This document shows, one piece after another, positions 18,669-28,167 of a stretch of DNA of 64,000 nucleotides. The notes under the pieces were generated by a model. That model ran no database searches. It saw nothing but the letters and a program-made list of their open reading frames with translations, and had not been told where the DNA came from. Location: NCBI RefSeq assembly GCF_904063055.1, contig NZ_CAJFCN010000006.1:342453-406452 (forward strand), in the 5' to 3' direction. The stretch is from Pseudomonas paracarnis (GTDB taxonomy: Bacteria; Pseudomonadota; Gammaproteobacteria; Pseudomonadales; Pseudomonadaceae). Both the position numbers and the translations under genes were made by a program. How positions within the stretch are numbered: position 1 is the stretch's first letter; every line of letters begins with the position of its first letter.

Positions 18669-18693
18669 GCCACGACTCGATGCAAGGCCCTGC

Positions 18694-19617
18694 TCAGATG
18701 GCACTGAATCGTTGAGCCAGTTTCTGCTCGGCGAACTGCTCAATAATGAAATCCACAAACGCCCGCGTCTTGCCCGGCAGCAACTTATGCTCGGCGTAGT
18801 AGATGGAAATATTACCGTCGTCCACATACCAATCGGGTAACACTCGCACCAACGCACCGCTGTCCAGGAACGGCACGGCCATTGGCATGCTCACCAGCGC
18901 GATGCCAAGGCCCTGGGCACTGGCGCAGCAGGCGGCTTCGGAGTCGCTCATGGTCATGGCTGGCTTCAGTACCAGTGGGCTGTGCTCGCGCTCACGGTGG
19001 GTCAGTTGCCATGAACGCACCCGGCCAGTCTGCGGCGAGCGAATCAAGATGCCGAGGCAGTGCGACAGGTCGTCGGGCGCCCGCACCGGCAAGCGTCGCG
19101 CCAGGTAATCCGGCGACGCCACCAGCACCCGGTGCGCCGGGGTCAACTTGCGCGCCACCACGCCTTGGGGCAGATCAAACCCGCCACCGATGGCCGCATC
19201 GAAGCCTTGCCCGATCAGGTCGACCTGGCGGTTATCAAAATGCCAGTCCGGGCTGATATCCGGACAGCGCTGCATGAATTCGCCCAACAACGGCACCACA
19301 TACCGATTGCCGAACACTGGCCCCATGCTGACCTTGAGCGTGCCCACCGGCCGCCCTTCGGCACTGGCCAGGTTGGCGACCGCATTCTGAATGGTGGTGA
19401 GGCTGCCGCTGACTTCCGCCAGGAACACCTTGCCGGCTTCGGTCAGCACCAGACGCCGAGTGCTGCGCTGGAACAACCGCACCCCGAGGCGCGCCTCCAA
19501 CTTGGCGACGCTTTTACCCACCGCTGCGGGAGTGAGGCTCAGGTGCCGTGCAGCCTCGGCAAAGCTGCCACCCTCGGCGCTGCGCACAAAGCATTCGATA
19601 CTGCCAAAGCTTTCCAT
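18694..19617 (-). CDS. LysR-family transcriptional regulator
   Basis: A 307-residue LysR-type regulator: N-terminal winged helix (residues 5-62, AEAARHLSLTPAAVGKSVAK) and a type-2 periplasmic-binding-like effector domain. It is divergent from the SDR gene at 19725 with about 107 bases between starts. It probably controls that gene. The effector is unknown. Confidence 0.9.
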   Translation of the reverse strand: MESFGSIECFVRSAEGGSFAEAARHLSLTPAAVGKSVAKLEARLGVRLFQRSTRRLVLTEAGKVFLAEVSGSLTTIQNAVANLASAEGRPVGTLKVSMGPVFGNRYVVPLLGEFMQRCPDISPDWHFDNRQVDLIGQGFDAAIGGGFDLPQGVVARKLTPAHRVLVASPDYLARRLPVRAPDDLSHCLGILIRSPQTGRVRSWQLTHREREHSPLVLKPAMTMSDSEAACCASAQGLGIALVSMPMAVPFLDSGALVRVLPDWYVDDGNISIYYAEHKLLPGKTRAFVDFIIEQFAEQKLAQRFSAI

Positions 19618-19724
19618 ATCGCTCCACTCTAAACTTTTGGTTTACACAGACTATAGCAACCACGGGCTACCGAGCAGCGCGGGCGAGGTCGATACTCGCT
19701 CCATCAACTACCTCGGAGATCGAC

Positions 19725-20471
19725 ATGACCACACATAACCTCACCGGCAAAGTCGCCTTGATTCAAGGCGGTTCCCGCGGCATTGGCGCCGCCATCGTCA
19801 AGCGCCTCGCCGCCCAAGGGGCAGCGGTTGCCTTTACCTACGTCAGCTCGGCCGCCAAGGCTGAAACACTGCAGAACGAGGTGATCGGCGCAGGGGGGCA
19901 GGCTCTGGCGATTCACGCCGACAGCGCCGATGCCACGGCGATTCGCGCGGCGGTCAACGCCACGGTCGAGGCGTTTGGACGCCTGGATATCCTGGTGAAT
20001 AACGCTGGCGTGCTGGCCATCGCGCCGCTGGACGAATTCAAGCTGGAAGACTTCGACCAGACCTTGACGATCAATGTGCGCAGCGTGTTTATCGCCACCC
20101 AGGAAGCCGCCAAGCACATGGGCGAAGGTGGCCGCGTGATCAATATCGGCAGCACCAACGCCGAACGCATGCCCTTTGGCGGTGGCGGGCCCTACGCCAT
20201 GAGCAAGGCGGCGCTGGTGGGGTTGACCAAGGGATTGGCGCGGGACCTGGGGCCACGGGGCATCACCATCAACAACGTGCAGCCTGGGCCGGTGGACACC
20301 GATATGAACCCGGCGAACAGTGATTTTGCCGACAGCCTGATCGGGTTGATGGCGGTAGGACGGTATGGGCATGTGGAGGAGATTGCCAGTTTTGTGGCCT
20401 ATCTGGCCGGGCCGGAGGCCGGCTATATCACGGGCGCCAGCCTGACCATCGACGGTGGTTTCAGCGCCTGA
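19725..20471 (+). CDS. SDR-family oxidoreductase
   Basis: A 248-residue classical short-chain dehydrogenase. It has the cofactor motif GGSRGIGAAI, the NNAG motif and the catalytic YAMSK (Ser-Tyr-Lys set). The C-terminal TGASLTIDGGFSA is standard. The ATG has a GGAGAT ribosome site. Its regulator is likely the divergent LysR gene. The substrate cannot be told from sequence. Confidence 0.9.
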   Translation: MTTHNLTGKVALIQGGSRGIGAAIVKRLAAQGAAVAFTYVSSAAKAETLQNEVIGAGGQALAIHADSADATAIRAAVNATVEAFGRLDILVNNAGVLAIAPLDEFKLEDFDQTLTINVRSVFIATQEAAKHMGEGGRVINIGSTNAERMPFGGGGPYAMSKAALVGLTKGLARDLGPRGITINNVQPGPVDTDMNPANSDFADSLIGLMAVGRYGHVEEIASFVAYLAGPEAGYITGASLTIDGGFSA

Positions 20472-20493
20472 TTTTGCAAAACCGCACACCAAA

Positions 20494-20581
20494 TGTGGGA
20501 GCGGGCTTGCCCGCGAAGGCGGTGTGTCAGTGCGACATCTGTCACTGCACTACCGCTTTCGCAGGCAAGCCAGCGCCCACA
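20494..20581. repeat. REP inverted pair
   Basis: TGTGGGAGCGGGCTTGCCCG and a diverged inverted partner (CGCAGGCAAGCCAGCGCCCAC) lie between convergent SDR and HAD genes. Confidence 0.8.
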
Positions 20582-20598
20582 TTTTTGACCGCGCGGGG

Positions 20599-21285
20599 TC
20601 AGGCCATGGGAGGCAAGCCGTAGGCGGCCAAATCAAAGTCGGCGAGCTTGCGAATAATCTGGTCAGCATGCTGGTACTTGCTGTCAGCCATCGCCTCATC
20701 GGGCACCGCAATAGCGGTCATGTGCGCAGCCTTCGCCGCCGTCACGCCGAACGGCGAGTCTTCGAACACCAGGCAATCCTCAGGCGCTACACCCAACCGG
20801 CGCGCGGCGGTGAGGAAGATATCCGGCGCGGGCTTGGCAGCGCCTACTTCCGGGTCGTCAGCGGTGACGATGGTGTCGAACAGGCCAAACCATTCACGGT
20901 GCAGGGTGGTCTTGTGGCCAAACGAGTTACGCGATGAACTGGTGCCCACCGCAATCGGAATATTGTGCGCCTTCAAGTGCCGCACCAACGCCTCGGCACC
21001 GGGCATACCCAAGGCCTTGGGAAAGCGCTCGCTCATCAGCGGTTCGCGTATTTCCAGAAACTCGGCGGGCGTGATCGGCAGGTCCAGGGCCTTGACCACG
21101 TAATCGGCCAAATCCTGGGCACCCCGCCCGATGATGTGCTGCTTGATGCCCCAGTCGTAGGTACGACCATAGCGTTCGGCAATGATCTGCGTGACTTCGG
21201 TGTAGATGCCTTCGGTATCCAGCAACAACCCGTCCATATCGAAAATCACGGCTTTGATCGGGACAGCGGTACGCGGTGCATTCAT
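20599..21285 (-). CDS. HAD-family hydrolase (GS1/beta-phosphoglucomutase-like)
   Basis: A 228-residue HAD phosphatase with motif I FDMDGLLLDTE, a helical cap, VGTSSSRNSF (motif II) and FEDSPFGVTAAKAA (motif IV). The GLLLDTE form resembles the GS1/pseudouridine-5'-phosphatase group. The ATG at 21285 is preferred to a GTG one codon earlier. The physiological sugar phosphate or nucleotide substrate is unknown. Confidence 0.87.
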   Translation of the reverse strand: MNAPRTAVPIKAVIFDMDGLLLDTEGIYTEVTQIIAERYGRTYDWGIKQHIIGRGAQDLADYVVKALDLPITPAEFLEIREPLMSERFPKALGMPGAEALVRHLKAHNIPIAVGTSSSRNSFGHKTTLHREWFGLFDTIVTADDPEVGAAKPAPDIFLTAARRLGVAPEDCLVFEDSPFGVTAAKAAHMTAIAVPDEAMADSKYQHADQIIRKLADFDLAAYGLPPMA

Positions 21286-21509
21286 CACAACACAACCTTG
21301 GGGCGAGGACTAAAAGGATTCAGCACAATAACGGCCCTCGTTGCCTGCAAGCAACCTTCGTGGGCCTTCCGTTGATTCATACCACGCAACAGTTTTACCC
21401 GTCGGCGCTGACGGCGGCCGTCTAGGGTTTGAGAGGAAAACGTCATGACCCGTTGACGCGGATCTGAAAATACCGATTGCAAACCTTATAAAAGACTTAT
21501 TAACCTCCC

Positions 21510-21821
21510 ATGAATTCAATCCAATGGACGCGAAAAGCCGTCAAACAATTGCTTCGGTTGCATTCGTATCATCAGCAACAGGTACGCGATGCCGTGTCCG
21601 CTCTTGAACACATGCCCGATGCAATCAACGTCAAGGCACTGGTTAACCATCCTCACAGCTATCGCTTGCGGGTAGGTCATTACCGGGTCCTTTTCGACTG
21701 GGACGGCAGCATCCAGGTCGTCAGCATCCAAGAGGTTAAAAAACGTGACGAGCGAACCTACTGCCGTACAGATCATCCACAATACGCAGGGCGAGCCAGC
21801 CTATGTGGTGATTCCCTATGA
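21510..21821 (+). CDS. RelE/ParE-family toxin
   Basis: A 103-residue protein whose first 80 residues match the RelE fold: WTRKAVKQLLRL, a central HSYRLRVGHYRVLFDW strand pair and VVSIQEVKKRDERTY. It is predicted to be an mRNA interferase. No clear Shine-Dalgarno precedes the ATG, but a TATAAA box lies about 20 bases upstream. It precedes and overlaps its antitoxin gene, the reverse of the relBE order. Confidence 0.85.
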   Translation: MNSIQWTRKAVKQLLRLHSYHQQQVRDAVSALEHMPDAINVKALVNHPHSYRLRVGHYRVLFDWDGSIQVVSIQEVKKRDERTYCRTDHPQYAGRASLCGDSL

Positions 21822-22071
21822 ACACTATGTGGCGCAGCAAAACGATCCAAACCTGATCCCCCATGCGGTAGTCAGCCGCCTGGTGGATGGCGCAACACCT
21901 ATTCGCGCGTGGCGCGAGCATCTGAGCCTGACCCAGGAAGAAGTCGCCAAACGCCTGGGTATTTCACAATCGGCATTTGCCCAGCAGGAAGCGGTCAGCA
22001 AACCCCGCCGCACCACGCGGGAAAAAATAGCCAAAGCGTTCGGTATCAATGCCAGTCAACTGGAGCTATAA
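21745..22071 (+). CDS. HTH (Xre-type) antitoxin
   Basis: A 108-residue protein with a C-terminal helix-turn-helix (LSLTQEEVAKRLGISQSAFA, about residues 60-79) and an N-terminal toxin-contact segment (PAYVVIPYEHYVA). It starts at GTG 21745, after AAGAGGTT, inside the toxin gene, giving a 77-base overlap. The overlap and order imply tight coupling and autoregulation of the toxin. Confidence 0.83.
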   Translation: MTSEPTAVQIIHNTQGEPAYVVIPYEHYVAQQNDPNLIPHAVVSRLVDGATPIRAWREHLSLTQEEVAKRLGISQSAFAQQEAVSKPRRTTREKIAKAFGINASQLEL

Positions 22072-22122
22072 CGGCGCGCTGCAAAAATTCACGTCCCCCT
22101 TCACCTCACATCGAGCTCAAAC

Positions 22123-22479
22123 ATGCTCTACCGCCTAGCCGCCGACGGCCTTGTGCTGTTCCACCTGGCCTTTATCCTGTTCGTGCTGTTCGGCGGCCTG
22201 CTCACCCTGAAGTGGCCCCGGGTAATGTGGCTGCACCTGCCCGCCGTTGCCTGGGGCATCGCGGTAGAGGTGCTGCACCTGCCCTGCCCCCTTACACGTT
22301 GGGAAAACCTGTTTCGCCACTTGGCCGGGCAGGATGGTTATGGCGGTGGGTTTATCGAGCATTACATTCTGACGATGATCTACCCAGCCGGGCTGACTGC
22401 GAATACTCAATTAGTGCTGGGGGCCGTGGTGGTGGTGGTCAACCTCGCCGTGTATGCACGCCTGATCAAACGCAAGTAG
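22123..22479 (+). CDS. DUF2784 membrane protein
   Basis: A 118-residue protein with about three or four hydrophobic helices, and the conserved WLHLPAVAWG, CPLTRWEN and GGFIEHY motifs of DUF2784. Function unknown. It converges with and slightly overlaps the epimerase gene's 3' end. Confidence 0.85.
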   Translation: MLYRLAADGLVLFHLAFILFVLFGGLLTLKWPRVMWLHLPAVAWGIAVEVLHLPCPLTRWENLFRHLAGQDGYGGGFIEHYILTMIYPAGLTANTQLVLGAVVVVVNLAVYARLIKRK

Positions 22480-23434
22480 GCAGGCAACCCAGGCCAACCA
22501 GGGTGGCCTCCACCGCCTGTTCCAGCGGTGTGTGGGGCTCATGGCCGAGCGTCGCGAGCAGGCGCTGGTTATCCAGGCGCAACGGTGTTTGCCACAGGTA
22601 GCGCATCTCCTGCATCTCACGCACGGTGACGACAAAAGGCGCCGCCCAGTTCAACAACCACCAGGGAAACGCGCCGACCCTGGGTTGCTGGCCCGTCCTG
22701 CGCAGCACCACACGCTGGATCGTCTTAGCCATCTGCGTACCGTCCGCATCCATGTACCCAGCCATATGAAAGCAGGCGAAGGCGCCAAGACTGGCACGAC
22801 GCTCAATCAACTCAAGCATTGTACGCGCTACGTCCGGCAGATAAGCCCATTGATGGGCCACGCCGTAATCGCCTGGGTAGCGGATGGTGTGCACCGGTTT
22901 GCCGGGTTTGACCAAGCCTTGGGCAAACCAGTTATTGGCCACCCTGGCGCCGAAAAAATCCCCAGCGCGCACAATCACCACCCGGGCGCCCTGAGTGGAA
23001 GCGGCTCGCAAGCGCTGCTCCATCTGCACACGGATCGCGCCCTTGCGAGTCAGCGGGTGCTGGGGTGAGTCTTCGTGCAGCACAGGGAATGCATCCGGCC
23101 CGAAGTTGTAGACCGTGCCGGGCAGCACGACTGTCGCGCCTTCGCAGATGGCCGCCGCAATGGAGTTGTCGATCATCGGCAACACCCACTCGGCCCATTT
23201 GCGATAACCCGGCGGATTGACGCCGTGCACGATTACCGCGCAGCCCCGGGCGGCCGCGATCACGTCGTCGCGATTCAGGGCATCGCCTTTTAGCCACGTA
23301 AAAACAGGATTTTGGCTGCGAGCCTTGATCAGATCCCGAGTCAACGCCCGCACCTCCCAGCCCGCCGCGCTCAACTGCCGCGCCACTTCGCCACCAATGC
23401 CACCGGTTGCACCCAAAACCAGAACCTTGCTCAT
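22466..23434 (-). CDS. NAD(P)-dependent epimerase/dehydratase-like protein
   Basis: A 322-residue extended or atypical SDR with the Rossmann motif LGATGGIGGEVARQL at the N-terminus. Parts of the active-site region (YNFGPDAFP, PGDYGVAHQWAYLPD) resemble NmrA/epimerase-like proteins. The ATG at 23434 is preferred to the preceding GTG. It is divergent from a LysR gene that probably regulates it. Confidence 0.83.
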   Translation of the reverse strand: MSKVLVLGATGGIGGEVARQLSAAGWEVRALTRDLIKARSQNPVFTWLKGDALNRDDVIAAARGCAVIVHGVNPPGYRKWAEWVLPMIDNSIAAAICEGATVVLPGTVYNFGPDAFPVLHEDSPQHPLTRKGAIRVQMEQRLRAASTQGARVVIVRAGDFFGARVANNWFAQGLVKPGKPVHTIRYPGDYGVAHQWAYLPDVARTMLELIERRASLGAFACFHMAGYMDADGTQMAKTIQRVVLRRTGQQPRVGAFPWWLLNWAAPFVVTVREMQEMRYLWQTPLRLDNQRLLATLGHEPHTPLEQAVEATLVGLGCLPTCV

Positions 23435-23528
23435 CACCCTCTCCCACTGTTGGTTGATGAGGGTATGTTGGATGCGGAACAGCTATAGAGGAATTGCCCA
23501 AGAGTATCGAGCCGCTATACATTTATGT

Positions 23529-24413
23529 ATGGCTACGAATATCGGTTGGGAGCTTTACCGGTCATTTCTTGGTGTACTCAAGGAAGGATCGCTGTCGGGG
23601 GCCGCACGGCAGCTCGGCATCACCCAACCCACGGTAGGGCGGCACATCGCCGCGCTGGAAACGGCGCTGGGCGTCGTGTTGTTCACCCGCTCGCCCTCAG
23701 GCTTATTACCCACTACGGTCGCCCACACACTGCGGGCGCATGCAGAAACCATGGCGCGTACCGCCGCCGCCCTTGAACGCGCCGCCTCGTCCCAAGGCGA
23801 TGAGGTGCGCGGCGTGGTACGAGTATCGGCCAGTGAAGTGGTGGGTGTGGAGGTACTGCCGCCGATCATCACGCAATTGCGCCGGGAACACCCGCACCTG
23901 AAGGTGGAACTGGTGCTGACCAACCGCTTGAGCGACCTGCTGCAGCTGGAAGCCGACATTGCCGTGCGCATGGTGCGCCCCAGCCAGGAGCAGCTGCTGG
24001 CGCGGCGTATCGGCCTGATCGAAGTCGGCCTGCATGCCCGTGACGATTACCTGCAGCAACACGGCATCCCCCAACACATGCACGACCTGGCCGGCCACTC
24101 CGTCATCGGCTTTGATCAAGCCAATGCATTTATCCGCAGCCTGGCAATCAAGGGTTTTGAGCGCAACGCCTTCGCCATCAGTAGCGACAGCGACCTGGCG
24201 CAACTGGCAATGATCCGCGCCGGTGCCGGCATCGGTGGGTGCCAGGTACAACTGGCCCAGCGCGACCCACGTCTGCGCCGAGTGCTGCCTGACGGCTTCG
24301 CGTTTAAAATGGACACTTGGGTCAGCATGCACGAAGACCTGCGCAACAGCCCACGCTGCCGGGTGACATTCGATGCACTGGTGGCAGGTTTGCAGCGTTA
24401 CGTACAGGCTTGA
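23529..24413 (+). CDS. LysR-family transcriptional regulator
   Basis: A 294-residue LysR-type protein, HTH at residues 5-60 (SGAARQLGITQPTVGRHIAA). The ATG at 23529 gives the usual short N-terminus. No good ribosome site is visible, so the exact start is uncertain. It lies divergent from the epimerase-like gene. About 95 bases separate the two starts and should hold both promoters. Confidence 0.88.
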   Translation: MATNIGWELYRSFLGVLKEGSLSGAARQLGITQPTVGRHIAALETALGVVLFTRSPSGLLPTTVAHTLRAHAETMARTAAALERAASSQGDEVRGVVRVSASEVVGVEVLPPIITQLRREHPHLKVELVLTNRLSDLLQLEADIAVRMVRPSQEQLLARRIGLIEVGLHARDDYLQQHGIPQHMHDLAGHSVIGFDQANAFIRSLAIKGFERNAFAISSDSDLAQLAMIRAGAGIGGCQVQLAQRDPRLRRVLPDGFAFKMDTWVSMHEDLRNSPRCRVTFDALVAGLQRYVQA

Positions 24414-24466
24414 GACAGCTGCGCTGGTGAACAATCAGCGCACCTCAATCCGTTCGCGGTCGCCCC

Positions 24467-25045
24467 ATGTCCGAAGCCTTCGAAGTTCCCAGCCCCCACG
24501 AAAAACACCTTGAACACACCACCGAGCATGCTCACGGCAGCGGCGATAGCTTTGCCAGTCGTATCGCCGTGATGACCGCGATCATGGCGACCGTCGGTGC
24601 CATGCTCAGCTATCAGGCCGGCTCCAGCGAAAGTGAAGCTGCGATGGACAAGAACAACGCCGCCATCATCAAGACCGAAGCCGCTAACCAGTGGAACTAC
24701 TACCAGGCCAAATCCAGCCGCCAGAACCTGGCAGAACTGGCCAGCCATATTCCCGGCGTGGATGCGGCGCATTACCAGGCGGAGATCGAGCGCTACAAGC
24801 GCCAGAAGGAAGAAGTGCGTAAACAGGCCGAAACGCTTGAGGCCACTTCACGGGACTGGGACCACAAATCCGAGGAAGCGCTGCACCAGCACCATCGCTG
24901 GGCCCAGGCGATGACGGCGATTCAGATCGCGATTTCATTGGCGGCGATTACCCTGCTCACGCGCAAGGAATGGCTCAAACGCATGTCGTACACCGCCGGC
25001 GGGGTGGCGGTGATGTTGGGTGGCCTGGCGTGGCTGCATCTCTGA
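24467..25045 (+). CDS. DUF4337 domain protein
   Basis: A 192-residue protein with a charged N-terminus, a first hydrophobic helix (residues 33-50), a central coiled-coil-like stretch rich in Lys, Glu and Gln (residues 95-135), and two C-terminal membrane helices. The arrangement matches DUF4337. Function unknown. Confidence 0.83.
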   Translation: MSEAFEVPSPHEKHLEHTTEHAHGSGDSFASRIAVMTAIMATVGAMLSYQAGSSESEAAMDKNNAAIIKTEAANQWNYYQAKSSRQNLAELASHIPGVDAAHYQAEIERYKRQKEEVRKQAETLEATSRDWDHKSEEALHQHHRWAQAMTAIQIAISLAAITLLTRKEWLKRMSYTAGGVAVMLGGLAWLHL

Positions 25046-25223
25046 CACGCCGAAGAATAAATGTGGGCGCTGTCGAGCCCCAACCAGGCTGCAATGGGAT
25101 CACCGCGCAGTACCCGCCAGACTGCGACCCAGCCTCGCTGATTGATTTCAATCTGCCAACTGAGCGCTTAGAGTGTCGCCCCCCCGAGAATTGAATCTCG
25201 AGATTGAACCTATGGAGTTATGA

Positions 25224-25559
25224 GTGAAATACGTCAGTAAAGTCGTTGCAGCAGCCGTACTTGGTTTCACCCTGGCAGGTTGCACCGGCACCGCCATGAA
25301 AACCCAGCAATACGACGCCAGCCAATACACCGTCCTCGGCCACAGCGAAGCCAGCGCCACCGGCATCATGCTGCTGGGCGTCATCCCCATCGGCCAGAAC
25401 AACCGCTTCGTACGCGCCCAGGATGCAGCCATCAAGGCCAAGGGCGGCGACGCGTTGATCAACACACAAGTGCAGGAAAAGTGGTTCTGGGCTTGGGTAT
25501 TGAACGGCTACACCACCAAAATCTCCGGTGATGTGATCAAGCTGAAAACCGCGCAATAA
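25224..25559 (+). CDS. Small lipoprotein of unknown function
   Basis: A 111-residue protein with a lipobox (TLAGC) after a short signal peptide, so it should be a membrane-anchored lipoprotein. It begins at a GTG after TATGGAGTT. The mature part has a central glycine-rich hydrophobic stretch (ATGIMLLGVIPIGQ) and the GGDALINTQVQEK motif. I do not recognise a characterised function. Confidence 0.78.
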   Translation: MKYVSKVVAAAVLGFTLAGCTGTAMKTQQYDASQYTVLGHSEASATGIMLLGVIPIGQNNRFVRAQDAAIKAKGGDALINTQVQEKWFWAWVLNGYTTKISGDVIKLKTAQ

Positions 25560-25628
25560 AGTACGAAATTGCCAGGGCGCTGACCCCGGCAAGCGACGTA
25601 TCATGGGCCTGACTTTCGAGGATGGCCC

Positions 25629-26669
25629 ATGAACCTCAGCATCATTTACGCCCTCGCGGCCGCCGCCCTGTTCGGCGCCAGTACCCCGCTCGCCAAAAGC
25701 CTTGGCCTGGGCCTCTCGCCCATCCTGCTCGCCGGCCTGCTCTACCTCGGCAGCGGCATTGGCCTTGCCGGTGTGCGCTTGATCCGTGATCGCGGCTGGA
25801 AACCTACCGGGCTAACCCCATCGGAATGGCCCTGGCTACTTGGCGCCATCGCCTTCGGCGGTATCTTCGGCCCCGTTGCATTGATGTTCGGCCTAACCCG
25901 AACCACCAGCGCCAGCGCCTCCCTGATGCTCAACCTTGAATCGGTACTGACTGCCGTGATCGCCTGGGTTGTGTTCCGCGAAAACGCCGACCGACGCATC
26001 GTCCTCGGCATGCTTGCCATTGTGCTGGGCGGCGTGGTGTTGTCGTGGTCCGGTGCTGACAGCAGCCACCAGGACTGGACCGGACCGCTCGCCGTCGCGC
26101 TGGCGTGTTTGTGCTGGGGCATTGATAACAACCTGACGCGCAAGGTGTCGGCGTCTGACGCGCTCTTTATCGCTGGCGCCAAGGGTTTGATTGCGGGGTT
26201 GGTGAATTGCAGCCTGGGGCTTTACCTGGGGGCGCAGATTCCGGGCGTGGCGCAATTGGCGCCGATCCTGGTGGTGGGGTTCCTCGGCTATGGCATCAGC
26301 CTGGTGATGTTCGTGCTGGCGCTACGCGGGCTGGGCAGTGCGCGCACCGGGGCTTATTTCTCCACCGCACCTTTCCTCGGTGCCGCAGTGGCGTTGCTGG
26401 CATTTGGCGAGTCGGTGACCGTGGCGTTCTGGATTGCTTCGGCGCTGATGGCCGTAGGCGTGTGGCTGCACCTGACGGAGCGGCATGCCCATGAACATGT
26501 GCATGAAGCCACGGAACATGGGCATCGGCATGTGCATGATGAACATCACCAGCATGAGCATGGGTTTGAGTGGGATCCGGCGCAGCCGCACAGTCATGTG
26601 CATGTTCACAAGGTGATGACCCACAGCCACGCGCATTTTCCGGATGTGCATCATCGGCATAGGCATTGA
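25629..26669 (+). CDS. EamA-family (DMT) transporter with His-rich tail
   Basis: A 346-residue inner-membrane protein with about ten hydrophobic helices in two EamA repeats, ending near residue 280. It is followed by an unusual hydrophilic tail of about 65 residues in which nearly every third residue is His (for example HEHVHEATEHGHRHVH). A His-rich tail of this kind suggests metal binding, so the exporter might handle or sense a divalent metal. The last ~98 codons are duplicated at 30.76-31.06 kb. Confidence 0.86.
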   Translation: MNLSIIYALAAAALFGASTPLAKSLGLGLSPILLAGLLYLGSGIGLAGVRLIRDRGWKPTGLTPSEWPWLLGAIAFGGIFGPVALMFGLTRTTSASASLMLNLESVLTAVIAWVVFRENADRRIVLGMLAIVLGGVVLSWSGADSSHQDWTGPLAVALACLCWGIDNNLTRKVSASDALFIAGAKGLIAGLVNCSLGLYLGAQIPGVAQLAPILVVGFLGYGISLVMFVLALRGLGSARTGAYFSTAPFLGAAVALLAFGESVTVAFWIASALMAVGVWLHLTERHAHEHVHEATEHGHRHVHDEHHQHEHGFEWDPAQPHSHVHVHKVMTHSHAHFPDVHHRHRH

Positions 26670-26798
26670 TGATCGTTTGGTACGGAAAGACTTCGGTATT
26701 CTCCAATCCTGAAGCCCAGTGGGAGTGGCTCCAAACATTACAGTGCAGGCGAAGGCAGGTATGATCCAGGCCAACCCGGCCCGACTGGACCTACACAC

Positions 26799-27251
26799 AT
26801 GCCTGCCTCCGACACCCGCCCTACGCCCGCGCCATTCCTCAAGCCCGGTGAAACCGTGGTGTTGTTCGACGGGGTGTGCAAGCTGTGTAACGGTTGGGCA
26901 AGGTTTCTGATCCGCCACGACCACCAACGGCGCTTGCGATTAGCCGCCGTGCAGTCACCCGAGGGTCAGGCGCTGCTGGCGTGGGCGGGGTTGCCGCTGG
27001 AGCAGTTCGACACCCTCGCAGTGATCCGCGATCGGCACTGTTGGGAGCGTTCGGAGGCGGTGTTGGAAATCATTGCGCAACTGCCTGCCCGCTGGCACCC
27101 AATGCTGCTCCTGCGCGGCATCCCGCGCTTTCTTCGGGATTGGGCTTACGACCGCATCGCGCGCAATCGCTATCGGCTGTTCGGGAAGTACGATACCTGT
27201 CTGTTGCCGAACGCGGATCATGAACAGCGCTTTTTAAAGGATCAGCCATGA
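26799..27251 (+). CDS. Thiol-disulfide oxidoreductase DCC family protein
   Basis: A 150-residue DUF393 protein. The signature FDGVCKLCNGW (Asp followed by CxxC) near residue 30 is intact. Family members are thioredoxin-like, function uncharacterised. Its TGA overlaps the ATG of the DoxX-like gene (ATGA), so the two are coupled. Confidence 0.88.
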   Translation: MPASDTRPTPAPFLKPGETVVLFDGVCKLCNGWARFLIRHDHQRRLRLAAVQSPEGQALLAWAGLPLEQFDTLAVIRDRHCWERSEAVLEIIAQLPARWHPMLLLRGIPRFLRDWAYDRIARNRYRLFGKYDTCLLPNADHEQRFLKDQP

Positions 27252-27616
27252 ATTCCCTGGTGCGCATCAACTGGATCGCCCGGGGCGGCCTGGCTTTCAT
27301 GTTTGCCTACCATGGGCTGGTGCCAAAGCTGCTGTGGCTAAGCCAGGGTGAGCGGGCAATGATCCAGGCGCACGGGATCGAGCAGGTGCAGTTGTTCGCC
27401 ACGCTGGCGGGGGTTGGGGAAATTGCCCTGGCGATATGGATACTGCTTTCGCCACGCAGTATCTGGCCGCTTGTAGTGGCTGCGACTGCGCTGGCGGGGC
27501 TGCTGGTGGATGTGGCGGTGTTCAGCCCGTCGATGCTCAGGGAAGCGTTTAATCCTGTGTCGCTGAATGTGGCGGGTTTGGCGTTGTGTGCGGTGGCTTG
27601 GAATACCAAGCCCTGA
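27248..27616 (+). CDS. DoxX-like membrane protein
   Basis: A 122-residue protein with four predicted helices and the N-terminal RGGLAFMFAYHGLVPKLL segment typical of DoxX-like proteins. It overlaps the DCC oxidoreductase gene by four bases. The pair may form a membrane redox unit. That role is inferred only from neighbourhood. Confidence 0.82.
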   Translation: MNSLVRINWIARGGLAFMFAYHGLVPKLLWLSQGERAMIQAHGIEQVQLFATLAGVGEIALAIWILLSPRSIWPLVVAATALAGLLVDVAVFSPSMLREAFNPVSLNVAGLALCAVAWNTKP

Positions 27617-27667
27617 ACGGCATTTATTTCAGCCCGAGTGCCTCAAGTGCAACGGCCAGCGCTGATG

Positions 27668-28165
27668 TCAGCCACACAGCAACAGCCCAATCAACTGCCA
27701 TGGCGTCATCTTCGTGACCATGATCAGCACGATCACAAACATCCCAGAGAAACCCAAAACACCCATCCAGAACCATTGCCTATAGACGCCGCGGTATCCA
27801 TCACCAAGCGCGCTGCACGTCTCAACCGCACTGAGCGCCATCTGCTGCAAACGCTTCTGCAGCACCAGCACCGGCAGCCAAAGAGCCCCCACACACAGGA
27901 AGATGATCAGCGAAGTCAGCACCCATTCGGTGGTCAACCCAAGTCCGGCAAGCTTGACCAACACAAAGCCGGTAATGATCTGAATGACGCCCGCCGGCGT
28001 AGTGATCCAGGTATCGAACTGCACCACCATCCGCGCCACATGGGCAATCACTTGCGGGTTGGCCGTACGGCTCGCGGCGATCAGATACAGATACGAGCCC
28101 ATGCCGAAGCCAAACAGGAAAATCGCCGCGATGATGTGGATGTATTTCAGGCTCAGATAGAGCAT
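27668..28165 (-). CDS. DUF2269 membrane protein
   Basis: A 165-residue protein with four predicted helices. It has the early KYIHIIAAIFLFGFG segment, whose His is conserved in DUF2269, and a C-terminal WQLIG. It is two bases downstream of the saccharopine-dehydrogenase-like gene and should be co-transcribed with it. Function unknown. Confidence 0.85.
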   Translation of the reverse strand: MLYLSLKYIHIIAAIFLFGFGMGSYLYLIAASRTANPQVIAHVARMVVQFDTWITTPAGVIQIITGFVLVKLAGLGLTTEWVLTSLIIFLCVGALWLPVLVLQKRLQQMALSAVETCSALGDGYRGVYRQWFWMGVLGFSGMFVIVLIMVTKMTPWQLIGLLLCG

Positions 28166-28167
28166 GG

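Noticed and set aside
21286..21482. Minus-strand open frame just upstream of the HAD gene, possible coupled small protein
   Set aside because: No convincing ribosome site or recognisable sequence, and composition is Arg-rich as in chance frames of GC-rich DNA.
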